Positions 1 through 8,980 of a stretch of DNA of 64,000 nucleotides are shown piece by piece. The notes under the pieces were generated by a model. It was not told the DNA's origin. It searched no databases and saw only the letters and a list, made by a program, of their open reading frames with translations. The first letter of the stretch is position 1. Every line of letters starts with the position of its first letter. The position numbers and the translations under genes are program-made. The DNA is taken from positions 188,728 through 252,727 of the forward strand of contig PCXK01000028.1 of the NCBI GenBank assembly GCA_002787635.1. The letters are read 5' to 3'. Source of the DNA: Alphaproteobacteria bacterium CG11_big_fil_rev_8_21_14_0_20_39_49. Its GTDB lineage: Bacteria > Pseudomonadota > Alphaproteobacteria > Rickettsiales > UBA6187.

Positions 1-790
1 CATCAGTTTCAGGCAGGGTTTTTGAAAATTCCTTCGCTATCAAAGGCATCAAATCAATACCTATCAAATCCAACAGACCGAATATCCCCGTTTTAGGGAT
101 TCCGACAGGTCGCCCCATTACCAGATCAGCCTCTTCAACCGTAATACCGATATCCATAGCGTCCAGAACACCGACAGTCATCCAATAGCACCCGATACGG
201 TTAGCAATAAATCCGGGGGTGTCTTTGCAATCGACAACTCCCTTACCCAGCTTCACGTCGCAAAACTCCCTAACGACTTTTGCTATATCGGCAGATGTAT
301 GCTCTCCCACCACTAACTCAAGCAATCTCATATATCTTGGAGGGTTAAAAAAATGCGTAACCATAAAATGCTTGTTAAATTCTATAGGCATTTCTTCTAT
401 CAACAAATGCAGCGGTATAGTAGATGTATTGGACGAAACCACAGCCTCAGTTTTTTTAAACTCACTTATTATTTTATACAGATCCCTTTTGATTTCCAAA
501 TCTTCCAGAACCACCTCAATAATCCAATCCACATCGGATAATAAGCTTAAATCGTCTTCAAGATTACCGGGTATAATAAGCTTGGCTTTGCGTTTATGAG
601 TCAATGGTGCAGGATCGGTTTTCAACAATCTTTCAATAGCACCTTTAGCCAGCTGACTTCTGTCTTTTGCGTCTTTTGGAACGATATCCAGTAAGACTAC
701 TTCCGTACCTGAATTTGCCACATGTGCCGCAATTGATGCACCCATAACACCGGAACCTATAACCGCAACTTTATTTATTCTAAAACTCAT
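1..790 (-). CDS. 3-hydroxyacyl-CoA dehydrogenase, N-terminal part (runs off the left edge)
   Basis: Reading from the ATG at 790 leftwards gives an uninterrupted frame of 263 codons that leaves the window at base 1. The first residues contain the Rossmann glycine motif GSGVMGAS of NAD-dependent 3-hydroxyacyl-CoA dehydrogenases. Further on come the SSNTSTIP segment, the THFFNPPRYM segment and the PGFIANRIG hinge typical of the family. It oxidises L-3-hydroxyacyl-CoA to 3-ketoacyl-CoA in beta-oxidation. It starts 22 bases after the stop of the thiolase gene and is clearly in the same operon. The dehydrogenase domain is N-terminal; many alphaproteobacteria carry a version followed by an enoyl-CoA hydratase domain, but that part lies outside the window, so I do not choose between fadB-like and stand-alone forms. 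Confidence 0.92.
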   Translation of the reverse strand, partial: MSFRINKVAVIGSGVMGASIAAHVANSGTEVVLLDIVPKDAKDRSQLAKGAIERLLKTDPAPLTHKRKAKLIIPGNLEDDLSLLSDVDWIIEVVLEDLEIKRDLYKIISEFKKTEAVVSSNTSTIPLHLLIEEMPIEFNKHFMVTHFFNPPRYMRLLELVVGEHTSADIAKVVREFCDVKLGKGVVDCKDTPGFIANRIGCYWMTVGVLDAMDIGITVEEADLVMGRPVGIPKTGIFGLLDLIGIDLMPLIAKEFSKTLPETD

Positions 791-812
791 ACCTTAACTT
801 CCCGTATTTTTT

Positions 813-1952
813 CTATATTGCCTCTAAGATTGTAGCTATTCCCTGACCGCCTCCGATACACATCGTTGCCAGAGCGTACTTCCCCTTCTTTCTTTTTAGC
901 AATCCGGCGGCTTTGCCAACAATACGACCTCCCGATGCACCGAGCGGATGCCCCAAGGCAATCGCTCCCCCGTCAAGATTTAGCTTTTCCGTATCAATAT
1001 TAAGCTCCTTAATAACAGCAATAGCCTGTGCCGCAAATGCTTCATTTAACTCAATTACATCAATATCTTTTAACTCAAGACCGGCTCTTTGCAATGCTTT
1101 TTTAGTAGCATTAACAGGACCTATACCCATAATTTCAGGAGCGCAGCCCGAAACGGCAAAGCTTTTTATACGGGCAATAGGTTTCAAACCGTTTTTACCC
1201 GCATATTCCTCGCTGCATATGAGCAATGCTACCGCACCGTCAGTAAGAGGCGATGAAGTTCCGGCTGTTACAGTGCCTTTTGAATCAAACGCAGGTCTTA
1301 ATTCCTCCAGTTTTTCAACCGTAGTTTCAGGACGGATACAACCGTCTTTAGATACCGTTTTACCACCATAGACAATATTAATTATCTCGTTGTTAAATTT
1401 TCCGCTCTCGGCAGCTTTATAGGCTTTTTTATGACTCTCTACGGCGAATTGCTCCTGTGCCTTTCTTTTTATATTATATTTGTTAGCCAGATTTTCTGCC
1501 GTAACTCCCATACTTTCATATGCTTCGGGATATCGTTCGTATAGATCGGGGTGTGGAAGCGGATTAAAACCGGTCATAGGCACTCTTGTCATCGACTCCA
1601 TACCTGCCGCTATAAACACCTCTCCCATGCCTGCCGCAATGTTTGCAGCGGCAATATGAACCGTCTGCATTGATGAACCGCAAAAACGGTTAACCGTTTG
1701 CCCTGCAACGGATATCGGCAGTCCTGCAATGAACGAAACAAGCCTTGAAACATTTAACCCCTGCTCTCCTTCAGGGAACGCACAGCCCATTATTAGGTCT
1801 TCAATATCGGTCGCCTTAACTCCCGTTCTTTCAACTAACGCCTTTATAACCTGAGCGGCAATCTCATCGGGTCTTATGTCTGCCATTTCACCTTTATGTG
1901 CCGGAGTAAACGGAGATCGTACATATCCGGCAATTACTGCATTCTTCATCAA
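813..1952 (-). CDS. Acetyl-CoA acyltransferase (thiolase)
   Basis: A 379-residue protein of normal thiolase length. The acyl-accepting cysteine is Cys91 in NRFCGSSMQ. The later active-site blocks NEAFAAQA, GGAIALGHPLGASGGR (catalytic His) and MCIGGGQG (second Cys) are intact. It cleaves 3-ketoacyl-CoA with CoA, the last step of beta-oxidation, in the cytoplasm. It is the promoter-proximal gene of a pair with the hydroxyacyl-CoA dehydrogenase downstream. The acyl-CoA synthetase lies upstream on the same strand, so activation and degradation are encoded together. Biosynthetic acetoacetyl-CoA thiolases share these motifs; the neighbouring dehydrogenase argues for a FadA-type degradative role. 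Confidence 0.93.
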   Translation of the reverse strand: MMKNAVIAGYVRSPFTPAHKGEMADIRPDEIAAQVIKALVERTGVKATDIEDLIMGCAFPEGEQGLNVSRLVSFIAGLPISVAGQTVNRFCGSSMQTVHIAAANIAAGMGEVFIAAGMESMTRVPMTGFNPLPHPDLYERYPEAYESMGVTAENLANKYNIKRKAQEQFAVESHKKAYKAAESGKFNNEIINIVYGGKTVSKDGCIRPETTVEKLEELRPAFDSKGTVTAGTSSPLTDGAVALLICSEEYAGKNGLKPIARIKSFAVSGCAPEIMGIGPVNATKKALQRAGLELKDIDVIELNEAFAAQAIAVIKELNIDTEKLNLDGGAIALGHPLGASGGRIVGKAAGLLKRKKGKYALATMCIGGGQGIATILEAI

Positions 1953-2145
1953 TTCCTCTACTACATGTTGTCAAATAATCCGATTATAGTAATTGCAAGT
2001 TAATAAAAACTCTAGTGTTTTTTTATATTATACTTATTCCAAATAATTTCCGTGCGTTTGAGAGTAATTTACACGCTATTATTTATCACCTTCGCTGTGT
2101 CACCCACCCCGTCGAATGACAGGATAAAAATAATTCTTTGCAAGC

Positions 2146-2287
2146 TATAGTAAATTAACTTTTCAACAATGTTGTCATCCCCCGAATTTTTGTAGAAAAT
2201 TATAGGGGGATCTCAGTCTAATTTTTAGAGATCCCCGAACAAGTCGGGGATTGACAATTCTAACTCTTGAAAAGTTAATTTACTATA
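2146..2287. repeat. MITE-like element, family D copy 1, with perfect 21-bp terminal inverted repeats
   Basis: The left end 2146-2166 (TATAGTAAATTAACTTTTCA + A) is the exact reverse complement of 2267-2287. If the outermost TA is read as a duplicated target, the element begins TAGTAAATT and ends AATTTACTA, flanked by TA on both sides, as in Tc1/mariner or IS630-type insertion. The interior holds a hairpin core with a CATCCCCC arm and a GGGGGATC arm, plus a second pair around GATCCCC/CGGGGAT. It has no coding capacity. It ends 2 bases from the stop of the acyl-CoA synthetase gene and could serve as its transcription terminator. The 337-base gap 1953-2289 contains nothing else that I can identify. 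Confidence 0.85.
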
Positions 2288-2289
2288 TA

Positions 2290-3975
2290 TCAGCTCTCAC
2301 CCGCCTTATCTTTTTTAGAAAGCTCCCTTTTCAATATTTTTCCTATCAACGATTTAGGCATTTCTTCTACAAACTCAATATATGCAGGCTGTTTATATTT
2401 TGCTATTTTGCCTTTTAGGAATTCTTTTATTTGAGCCTCGGTTACCATCTCGCCTTGTTTCAGCTTGATATAGGCTTTTACTAACTGACCTTTTTCATCA
2501 TCGGACACACCGAGTACACTAGCCTCATCAACACAAGGGTGCTTATATAATTCTTCTTCAATCTCCCTTGGATAAACGTTGAAACCGCTTGTAATTATCA
2601 TTTCCTTCAACCTATCGACAATATAGATATAACCGTCTTTATCCATATAGCCCATATCTCCCGTATGCAGCCGCCCTGAGCGTATAGTGGCTTTTGTCTC
2701 CGCCTCATTACCGAGATAACCCTTCATAACCTGAGGGCCTTTGATGCATATTTCACCTATCTCACCTATTGGCATCGGCTTCCTTTCCCCTTCAATATCC
2801 CTTATTTCAACAACGGTATTGGGCAAAGGTATGCCTATAGACCCCTTCTTGTTCTCACCGAATAACGGATTAGCGACAGCAACAGGTGAGCTTTCGGTAA
2901 GCCCGTAACCTTCTATCAGTTTACAACCGGCAATTTCCTCAAACCTCTCTTTAACTTCCAAAGGCAACGGTGCACCGCCCGATATGCAGAATTTCAGCGA
3001 TGAAAGATTATAATCCGGTGTTTTCTTATGGTTGTTAAGAGCCGTAAATAAAGTCGGGACTCCGGGCATTAATGTTATTTTCTTTTTAGGTATATCTTTT
3101 AATAGATTACCTATTTCAAGGCGTGAATGTACTACTATTTTACACGCTTTTAATATGCTAAGATTCATAACTACGGTCATGGCAAAAACATGGAAGAACG
3201 GCAGAACGCCGAACATCACCTCTTCACCCTCCTTTAGCCCCTCAAACCAAGCACCTGTCTGGATAGTGTTGCTGTATAGATTTGCATGTGTCAGCATAGC
3301 ACCCTTTGGCAAACCTGTAGTGCCTCCCGTATATTGCAAAACGGCAATATCCTCTTGAGGGTTAATTTCTACATGCTTGAAGTTGCCGTCATTTTCATAG
3401 AACGAATCGGCATAAATATTAGCCTCCCCATAACTAACCGAGGCTACGGATTTCTTTTTAAATAAACCGAACATCACTCCTTTTAATAGCGGCAACTGCT
3501 TTTGAAAATCACCTACAATTACCTTTTCAAGCATTGTAGATTGTAAAAGGCTTACAGTTTTATCAAAAACCAAGCTTAAGTTTAAAGTTACCATTATTTT
3601 TGTTTTAGAATCCTGCACCTGATGCATTAATTCATTAACGGTATAAAGAGGGTTATAGTTAACTACAATCCCGCCTGCCTTTAAAACTCCATAATACGCA
3701 ACTATAAACAAAGGGCAGTTAGGCATGAATAAACCTACCCTATCGCCTTTTTTAAGACCGTTATCCTGAAGACCTTTAGCAAACTTATCAGATAACTTTA
3801 AAATATCATTGTAACTATATATTTTTCCATAATAATCCACACAAATGCAATCGCCGTGCTTTTTAGCAGACTCGTCCAGAATAAGATGAAGGGGCTTTAA
3901 AACTATAGGACTATCCCACTTGATATTTTCAGGATAACTTTTTTCCCACAGATACTCTTTTTTACGTATAACCAT
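2290..3975 (-). CDS. fadD: Long-chain acyl-CoA synthetase (AMP-forming)
   Basis: A 561-residue ANL-superfamily enzyme of the length expected for FadD. The phosphate-binding loop YTGGTTGLPKGAMLTH, the adenine motif GYGLTESSPV, the TGDMGYMDKDGY block and the hinge VDRLKEMIITSGFNVYPREIEE are all present in order. Near the C-terminus the SLIGKILKREL segment carries the catalytic lysine. It converts free fatty acids to acyl-CoA with ATP, feeding the beta-oxidation genes downstream. The gap to the thiolase is about 340 bases and contains a family D repeat, so the two may be separate transcripts. Confidence 0.93.
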   Translation of the reverse strand: MVIRKKEYLWEKSYPENIKWDSPIVLKPLHLILDESAKKHGDCICVDYYGKIYSYNDILKLSDKFAKGLQDNGLKKGDRVGLFMPNCPLFIVAYYGVLKAGGIVVNYNPLYTVNELMHQVQDSKTKIMVTLNLSLVFDKTVSLLQSTMLEKVIVGDFQKQLPLLKGVMFGLFKKKSVASVSYGEANIYADSFYENDGNFKHVEINPQEDIAVLQYTGGTTGLPKGAMLTHANLYSNTIQTGAWFEGLKEGEEVMFGVLPFFHVFAMTVVMNLSILKACKIVVHSRLEIGNLLKDIPKKKITLMPGVPTLFTALNNHKKTPDYNLSSLKFCISGGAPLPLEVKERFEEIAGCKLIEGYGLTESSPVAVANPLFGENKKGSIGIPLPNTVVEIRDIEGERKPMPIGEIGEICIKGPQVMKGYLGNEAETKATIRSGRLHTGDMGYMDKDGYIYIVDRLKEMIITSGFNVYPREIEEELYKHPCVDEASVLGVSDDEKGQLVKAYIKLKQGEMVTEAQIKEFLKGKIAKYKQPAYIEFVEEMPKSLIGKILKRELSKKDKAGES

Positions 3976-4178
3976 AATCAGATTACAAACCTTTCATTAA
4001 TAAATCCATTTCAGGATAAACTATATTTTTTTTATTAGAAATATTTTTCTTATAAGTTGCAATACATATCAATCATGACAATTTTTAGCCTTCGTAACAA
4101 AATCATTTGTAAAATTACTTATTGATGTTATCTTAAATTCCCGTTTTCCAATTTTTTATTATATAAGAAGGTATTTAT

Positions 4179-4457
4179 ATGAAACAGGATAACCCCAAAG
4201 AACCCAACCAAAAACATAGTTGGCTACAAAAATTACTAGAAAACAACAGTAACAAACAAGACCCTCTGGAAACAAGTCTTTCCGATTCGAGCAGAACAGA
4301 AAAAGCGGCAGGCTTAGACGAATCAATTAGAACAGGTCTTAATGCATCTGACAGAGCAAAACTATCTGAAGAAAATAAAAGTAAAACCCATGCTCAGGCT
4401 ATAGATGACCAAAGAAGTAAAATTACCGCCGAAGAGGCAATGTGGTTTGGAAGTTAA
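4179..4457 (+). CDS. Small hydrophilic hypothetical protein (92 aa)
   Basis: The ATG is preceded by a good ribosome-binding site (AGAAGG, 8 bases upstream) and the product is intact, so I accept it as a gene. It is very polar, rich in Lys, Asp, Glu, Ser and Asn, with no membrane segment and no signal peptide; it is probably mostly disordered or a short helical protein. Tryptophans occur near both ends (HSWLQ and EAMWFGS). I recognise no family. It stands alone on the plus strand between two minus-strand genes and is followed by a palindrome that may end transcription from both sides. Confidence 0.6.
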   Translation: MKQDNPKEPNQKHSWLQKLLENNSNKQDPLETSLSDSSRTEKAAGLDESIRTGLNASDRAKLSEENKSKTHAQAIDDQRSKITAEEAMWFGS

Positions 4458-4468
4458 AATATAACTTA

Positions 4469-4502
4469 ACATAAGTAGGGTTAGACAATATCCTACTTAT
4501 GT
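4469..4502. terminator. Bidirectional hairpin between convergent genes
   Basis: ACATAAGTAGG (4469-4479) pairs with CCTACTTATGT (4492-4502), an 11-bp perfect stem with a 12-base loop. It sits between the small plus-strand gene and the glycosyltransferase, overlapping the latter's last codons. The T tracts after it are weak on both strands (CCCTTTTCAATTTTT on the plus side), so efficiency is uncertain. Confidence 0.5.
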
Positions 4503-5530
4503 CCCTTTTCAATTTTTATCAATGCTTCTAAAATTTTTCTTCCGATAACCTCCGATTCATATTTTTGAGCCGTATTATAAGCGTTTTCTGCCAGTTTTCT
4601 AGCCAAAGCTCTGTCGTTCAGCAATTTTTCTACAGCAGAAGCTATCATTCTGCTATCGCCTTTTTCAACAATAATTGCATCTTTTTTCTGCGTAGCTATT
4701 TCCGCCGGACCTTCTGAATCGGTAGTTATGACCACCTTTCCCCTCGCAAAAGCTTCCAGCAGAATTATCCCGAAAGGTTCGTGTATCGAAGGCAGCACAA
4801 AAATATCTATATTATTAAAAAATTTCGACTTATTTTCAACCCACCCCGAAAACTGCACCCTATCATCTAAACGCAGATCCCGAACTAGCTTTTTTAGTAC
4901 CGGCTCTTCCTCACCTGCCCCGCCTATAACAGCCCTAAAATCAACGGCTCTGTCTTTTAACTCTGATAAAGACCTTACAAAATAATCAAATCCTTTTTTT
5001 TGTACAAAACGCCCCATAGTACCTATGACGACAGGAACTCTGAATTCACTTATAGCAACCTCGGAACTAGGCATTTTTATCATGTTGGGTATTTTGTATA
5101 TAGTGTCTTCTTTTTGTCCCATACTGATGAGGGTTGATTTCAGATCTTCGGTTGTCGCAAACATAGCACTAAATCCGATTTGCCTTTTTAAGCTATAATT
5201 ATGCGTAACGCCGACTATCGGTAGTTTAAGCTTTTGTGCGGGAGACCTCAACAGGTTTGCCGCTCTGTTACCGTGTACAATAATTACATCAGGTCTTATT
5301 TGCTTCAGGATTTTCTTCAGATAACTTTTAGCCAAAAAGTCAAATATACCTTTATTTTTAACATTAACTATGTTCACCTGAAGACCCACCAGAGCAGGTC
5401 TCACCTGTGCATTAGGGTGTATAATAGCCGTTACCTTACAGCCCTGATTCTTCAAACAGGTGCAATAATCTATAAAAGCTTGTTCTATACCTCCCAAACC
5501 ACGACTAAACATGGCATTTACTACATGCAT
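4493..5530 (-). CDS. Glycosyltransferase, GT-B fold (GT4-like)
   Basis: A 345-residue protein with the C-terminal signature of GT4 transferases: GTMGRFVQKKGFDYFVRSL (nucleotide-sugar domain entry), the GGAGEEEP loop, and LPSIHEPFGIILLEAFARGK, whose E-x7-E motif contacts the donor. The N-terminal acceptor domain opens with FSRGLGGIEQAFIDY, the glycine-rich loop of the family. It probably adds a sugar to lipopolysaccharide or another surface glycan on the cytoplasmic face of the inner membrane. Donor and acceptor cannot be deduced. No other glycan genes adjoin it. Confidence 0.87.
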   Translation of the reverse strand: MHVVNAMFSRGLGGIEQAFIDYCTCLKNQGCKVTAIIHPNAQVRPALVGLQVNIVNVKNKGIFDFLAKSYLKKILKQIRPDVIIVHGNRAANLLRSPAQKLKLPIVGVTHNYSLKRQIGFSAMFATTEDLKSTLISMGQKEDTIYKIPNMIKMPSSEVAISEFRVPVVIGTMGRFVQKKGFDYFVRSLSELKDRAVDFRAVIGGAGEEEPVLKKLVRDLRLDDRVQFSGWVENKSKFFNNIDIFVLPSIHEPFGIILLEAFARGKVVITTDSEGPAEIATQKKDAIIVEKGDSRMIASAVEKLLNDRALARKLAENAYNTAQKYESEVIGRKILEALIKIEKGHK

Positions 5531-5679
5531 ACAAGACCTTTTTTTACTATTATCGATATCTCAAAATTAGAAAAAATGCATACAAAGCACCGTTTGAGAG
5601 CATCAAAATCTAAAAAGAACTATAAGTTTAAAAACTATACAAAATTATTTGCGACATAAAAGACTTTAATTGATTATCA

Positions 5680-5943
5680 TCAATTGATTATCATCTGATA
5701 ATTAACTTTTTTGAACTCGGCAGGCTTTATAATCTCGCAAGATTCAACCTTTACCGAGTGTAACTTACCGTCGAGTTCACGCTCCCAAAAATCCAAAAAT
5801 CCCTTTAAATGTGGAAAATCAGGACATTTATCATATTCTTGCCATAAATATGTTTGTAACAAAGAAGGATGGTCGGGCATAAAATAGAAAATATTTGCCG
5901 TTGTTAGTCTAAAATCATTTAACATTAACTCCATATAACTCAT
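5680..5943 (-). CDS. usg: Usg family protein
   Basis: The 87-residue product contains the Usg signature: DFRLTTANIFYFMPDHPSLL, LWQEYDKCPDFPHLKGFLDFWE, RELDGKLHSV and IKPAEFK. Usg proteins are small alphaproteobacterial proteins often found beside trp genes; their function is unknown. The open frame extends upstream to 5964, but the ATG at 5943 has GGAGG 8 bases before it and matches the family's start, so I use it. Here the gene stands alone, with a possible orphan promoter region on its right. Confidence 0.85.
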   Translation of the reverse strand: MSYMELMLNDFRLTTANIFYFMPDHPSLLQTYLWQEYDKCPDFPHLKGFLDFWERELDGKLHSVKVESCEIIKPAEFKKVNYQMIIN

Positions 5944-6069
5944 ATAAATAACCTCCATAACCACGAGTCATAAGGTTATTATAGCATGGAATTTGTTAAA
6001 TTTTGATTAAAATTAACATAAAAAACCGAGTAATGTTCAATAAGCATACATTTTGTCATAAGTATAACG

Positions 6070-7473
6070 CTATTCTCCGGTCATTATCCTGTCAACCAGT
6101 TCTTTAACCGTAGGAACGAACCCGTTTTTATAGAAAGGATCTTCCGCAAACTTATATGCGTTATGACCTGCAAACATCAACTGGTCTTCAATAGAACCCG
6201 CCCCATGTGCAATATCCTGCAAGGTTTTTTGTATGCAAAAACTTCTCGGATCGGCTTTTTTACCGGTAGTATAATCATCATGATCTTTCCAGTTACTAAA
6301 GCTGCAATGACTCAAACAGCCCATACAATTTACCTGATCTTCATGAATAATATCAGCTTCTTTTTTAGTGACGAATATCAATGTAGATTCCGGCGTTTTC
6401 AACGCCTCCACATAGCCTTCCGAGATCCATTTAACCGCTCTTTCTTTGTCTTGAGTTTCAACATAGACATTTCTTTTTCTCGGCCCTATCGGCAAAGCCT
6501 CGGTTAATACGCCCTCAGGATTAGTAACATATGGAATCTGCCTGTCCTGTCTGCCTTCAAGGCTTCTTAAAAAATCATTCCTCACGGCAGAAGAATAAAA
6601 GCCTGTAGGACTAAATCTATTGAGCAGAACATCGCCCTCACTTAAGGTCAAAAGCCTTTTTTTCCAATCATCAGGCACCGGACTTTCCTTTGTCAGTATA
6701 GGTCTTGTACCATATTGAAAGCAAATCGGTCCTATCTCAGGGTTATCAAGCCAGTGTGACCAGTCTTTTAAATACCAAACCCCTCCCGCCATAACTATCG
6801 GCGTATCATTCAAGCCTACCGAATTCATAAAACTTCTTATTTGTGCAACCCTCGGATACGGATCTTCCGGATTTTTCGGGTCTTCACTATTACTTAAGCC
6901 GTTATGACCTCCTGCAAGCCACGGGTCTTCATATACCACGGCTCCAAGCTTGTCAGAGGACTTTGAATATGAACGCTTCCATAACGCCCTGAAAGCTCTC
7001 ATAGATGAAACTATAGGATAGTAATAAACATTATATTTTTCAGCTATTTCAGCTAACTTATAAGGCATTCCCGCACCGCATGTAACACCATGCACAAGCC
7101 CCTTAGCACCTTCGAGTACGCCTTCTAAAACGCGTTGTGCACCACCCATTTCCCATAAAACGTTTATGTGCAAACGCCCTTCACCGTTAGATGTCTCGTG
7201 TGCGATTTTAGCCTGATGGATACCGCCTTGAATGCCCATTTGGACTAGCTCTTCGTGACGTTCACGCCTTGTATGTCCTTTATAAACTACAGGGATTACA
7301 TTGCCGTCTTTATCGTAACTGTCGGCATTTACGCCTGAGAAGGTTCCCACAGCACCCGCTGCGGCAAAAGCACCCGAACTATCACCGTTAGTTACGGCAA
7401 CTCCCTTTCCACCCTCAACAATTGGTAAAACTTCTTTCCCTGATATAAGTACCGGTTTTAAATTTTTTAACAA
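6070..7473 (-). CDS. NAD(P)H-dependent flavin oxidoreductase / nitronate monooxygenase family
   Basis: A 467-residue TIM-barrel flavoprotein of the 2-nitropropane dioxygenase family in the long alphaproteobacterial form. The family's glycine-rich FMN-binding stretches are visible (TCGAGMPYKL; the PIVMAGGVWYLKDW segment). A distinctive C-terminal region holds a cysteine cluster, NCMGCLSHCSF, which could bind a metal or be redox active. Such enzymes oxidise alkyl nitronates or reduce quinones and enoyl-type substrates with FMN; the substrate here is not evident. It stands alone, about 126 bases to the right of Usg. Confidence 0.85.
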   Translation of the reverse strand: MLKNLKPVLISGKEVLPIVEGGKGVAVTNGDSSGAFAAAGAVGTFSGVNADSYDKDGNVIPVVYKGHTRRERHEELVQMGIQGGIHQAKIAHETSNGEGRLHINVLWEMGGAQRVLEGVLEGAKGLVHGVTCGAGMPYKLAEIAEKYNVYYYPIVSSMRAFRALWKRSYSKSSDKLGAVVYEDPWLAGGHNGLSNSEDPKNPEDPYPRVAQIRSFMNSVGLNDTPIVMAGGVWYLKDWSHWLDNPEIGPICFQYGTRPILTKESPVPDDWKKRLLTLSEGDVLLNRFSPTGFYSSAVRNDFLRSLEGRQDRQIPYVTNPEGVLTEALPIGPRKRNVYVETQDKERAVKWISEGYVEALKTPESTLIFVTKKEADIIHEDQVNCMGCLSHCSFSNWKDHDDYTTGKKADPRSFCIQKTLQDIAHGAGSIEDQLMFAGHNAYKFAEDPFYKNGFVPTVKELVDRIMTGE

Positions 7474-7630
7474 AGTTTATTCCAATTTAAGTTTAAAAAT
7501 AAAGTTAAGAAAAATTTTATATCAAAGACACTTTAATAAGTCCACACGATAAAGGCATTTGATGAAAAAAGTTAAACACCGCACAAAACTTCAAGAAAAA
7601 CCACGCAAATAACAGACCGTACTAACGCTT

Positions 7631-8137
7631 TCAACCTGCATTACATAGGCTGTGCATTTTATTATAAGCCGCAGTAAAACCGCTTAGTGAGTATGTATCG
7701 ATAGAGTAAGTACCTTTTGTAGAAGTACCTTTTATTCTCATTTTCATGCCTTTTTTCATTTTGCTTATTGCTATATTATCGTACTTTTCTGTTTTAAACC
7801 AAGCAAACTCACCATCGGTCATGCTAAGTTTATATTCCACGTTATCAATAATTGCACGAGGCTCCGTGCCTTCTTTATACGGATAACCGCTCGTAATACT
7901 GAACTCATCACGATCACCGCCGACATTGGTTATCATAACGTAAGGATCGCCCCTACGACTGTAATTACCGGTCTTATTCGTCGGAAAGCTAACAATATAG
8001 CACAGCTTCCGACCGTTTTGATAAGACGTATATACCGACCAGTCCTGATATGAGTTTTTAAATTCCTGCGAGTTTGCAGCCGAAGCTACCCCTAAAAATA
8101 AAAAAACCACTGATATAAATAACGATTTATGCCTCAT
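7631..8137 (-). CDS. Invasion-associated locus B (IalB)-like exported protein
   Basis: 168 residues. The first 23 form a classic signal peptide ending ASAANS. The mature part opens with a DWSVYT...RKLCYIVSFP block, the conserved start of IalB-family proteins, and keeps the two cysteines (KLCYI and HSLCN) that likely form a disulfide. IalB proteins are periplasmic or envelope-associated; the Bartonella member affects erythrocyte invasion, but the family is widespread in non-pathogens and the name does not imply virulence here. It is flanked by non-coding sequence on both sides and appears monocistronic. Confidence 0.83.
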   Translation of the reverse strand: MRHKSLFISVVFLFLGVASAANSQEFKNSYQDWSVYTSYQNGRKLCYIVSFPTNKTGNYSRRGDPYVMITNVGGDRDEFSITSGYPYKEGTEPRAIIDNVEYKLSMTDGEFAWFKTEKYDNIAISKMKKGMKMRIKGTSTKGTYSIDTYSLSGFTAAYNKMHSLCNAG

Positions 8138-8270
8138 ATTAAAAAACTACTTATTTTTTGTTACCATTGACTACGCTAAAGGATTAACGCAAAAATTATT
8201 TTTGGTCAAATTATTTTCAAAAAAACCTTGATTTAGGCTGATAACCGCAGAAAAGTAGTTAAAAAATTAA

Positions 8271-8627
8271 CTAACTAATCATTTTTTTCATCTTTTCCCG
8301 AGATGCATAAAAACTTAATTCCAACTCACCGAACAGATCTTTGATTTCTTCAAGATTGCCGCCGTCATTTATCATTATTGAATGAGCTTCGCTCTCAATT
8401 TTATCAGCCAGATCCGATACTATTTCAGCACCGAATTCATTGGCGGTATTTTTCATGGTATGGGCAAGAGATTGAATCTTGAGACAGTCTTTTGACTCAA
8501 TTCCGTTTTGTATTCCGACGATATAAATTGAGGAATCTTTAAAGAAATCATTTATTTGCGAGGAAAAGTCATCTTCTAACAATTGTTTTATTTTAAGGTA
8601 CTTTTTCTCATTTATCAAATGTAACAT
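8271..8627 (-). CDS. Histidine phosphotransfer (Hpt) domain protein
   Basis: A 118-residue, entirely helical, soluble protein. The motif SLAHTMKNTANEFGA, with His56 as the phospho-acceptor, is that of Hpt domains; it is followed by a long helix rich in Glu and Ile as in four-helix-bundle Hpt proteins. It would shuttle phosphate between a hybrid kinase receiver and an output regulator. No hybrid kinase is encoded nearby: the kinases at 9627 and 27915 have no receiver. In alphaproteobacteria a free-standing Hpt often feeds CtrA-type circuits (ChpT is a different fold), so its partners must lie elsewhere. Confidence 0.85.
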   Translation of the reverse strand: MLHLINEKKYLKIKQLLEDDFSSQINDFFKDSSIYIVGIQNGIESKDCLKIQSLAHTMKNTANEFGAEIVSDLADKIESEAHSIMINDGGNLEEIKDLFGELELSFYASREKMKKMIS

Positions 8628-8736
8628 CGTTACAACATAGTAAAAACAAATATGCTTTTACCACCTCTTTAAAATAATATAAAAACTATTATCATAAATT
8701 ATACACACCAAAAGTTAACAAACAATTAACCTGAGT

Positions 8737-8902
8737 CAAAAACGGGCATTGCTAACTAAACATAGTTTTTGTGATTCATGTCAAAATTTCTTAGTATTTT
8801 TGTCATGCTGAACTTGTTTCAGCATCTACTCTAAAATAAAAAAGATACTGAAATAAATTCAGTATGACAAAAACTATGTTTAGTTAGCAATGCCCAAAAA
8901 CG
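8737..8902. repeat. MITE-like element, family A copy 1, with target duplication
   Basis: Bases 8744-8772 and 8867-8895 are perfect 29-bp inverted repeats (GGGCATTGCTAACTAAACAT and 9 more). CAAAAACG occurs at 8737-8744 and again at 8895-8902, so an 8-bp target duplication is present if the outermost G/C is counted as target. The interior has the palindromic core ATGCTGAACTTGTTTCAGCA and a second, diverged arm pair ATACTGAA/TTCAGTAT. No open reading frame. It lies upstream of the two-component operon and downstream, on the other strand, of the Hpt gene promoter. Confidence 0.87.
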
Positions 8903-8980
8903 ATACCAATTAATTTAGTGACTTTAAGCTCCGACCGCAATATAAAAGATTTATACATATAATAACACAGCGATTTTAAT

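Noticed and set aside
5234..5659. A plus-strand open frame of 141 codons overlapping the glycosyltransferase
   Set aside because: It lies mostly antisense to a well-supported gene, has no ribosome-binding site and its product lacks protein-like composition. The last 27 codons beyond the glycosyltransferase are basic but too short to support.
7631..8137. IalB-like protein as evidence of pathogenicity
   Set aside because: The family is common in free-living alphaproteobacteria; the name alone supports no host-invasion claim.
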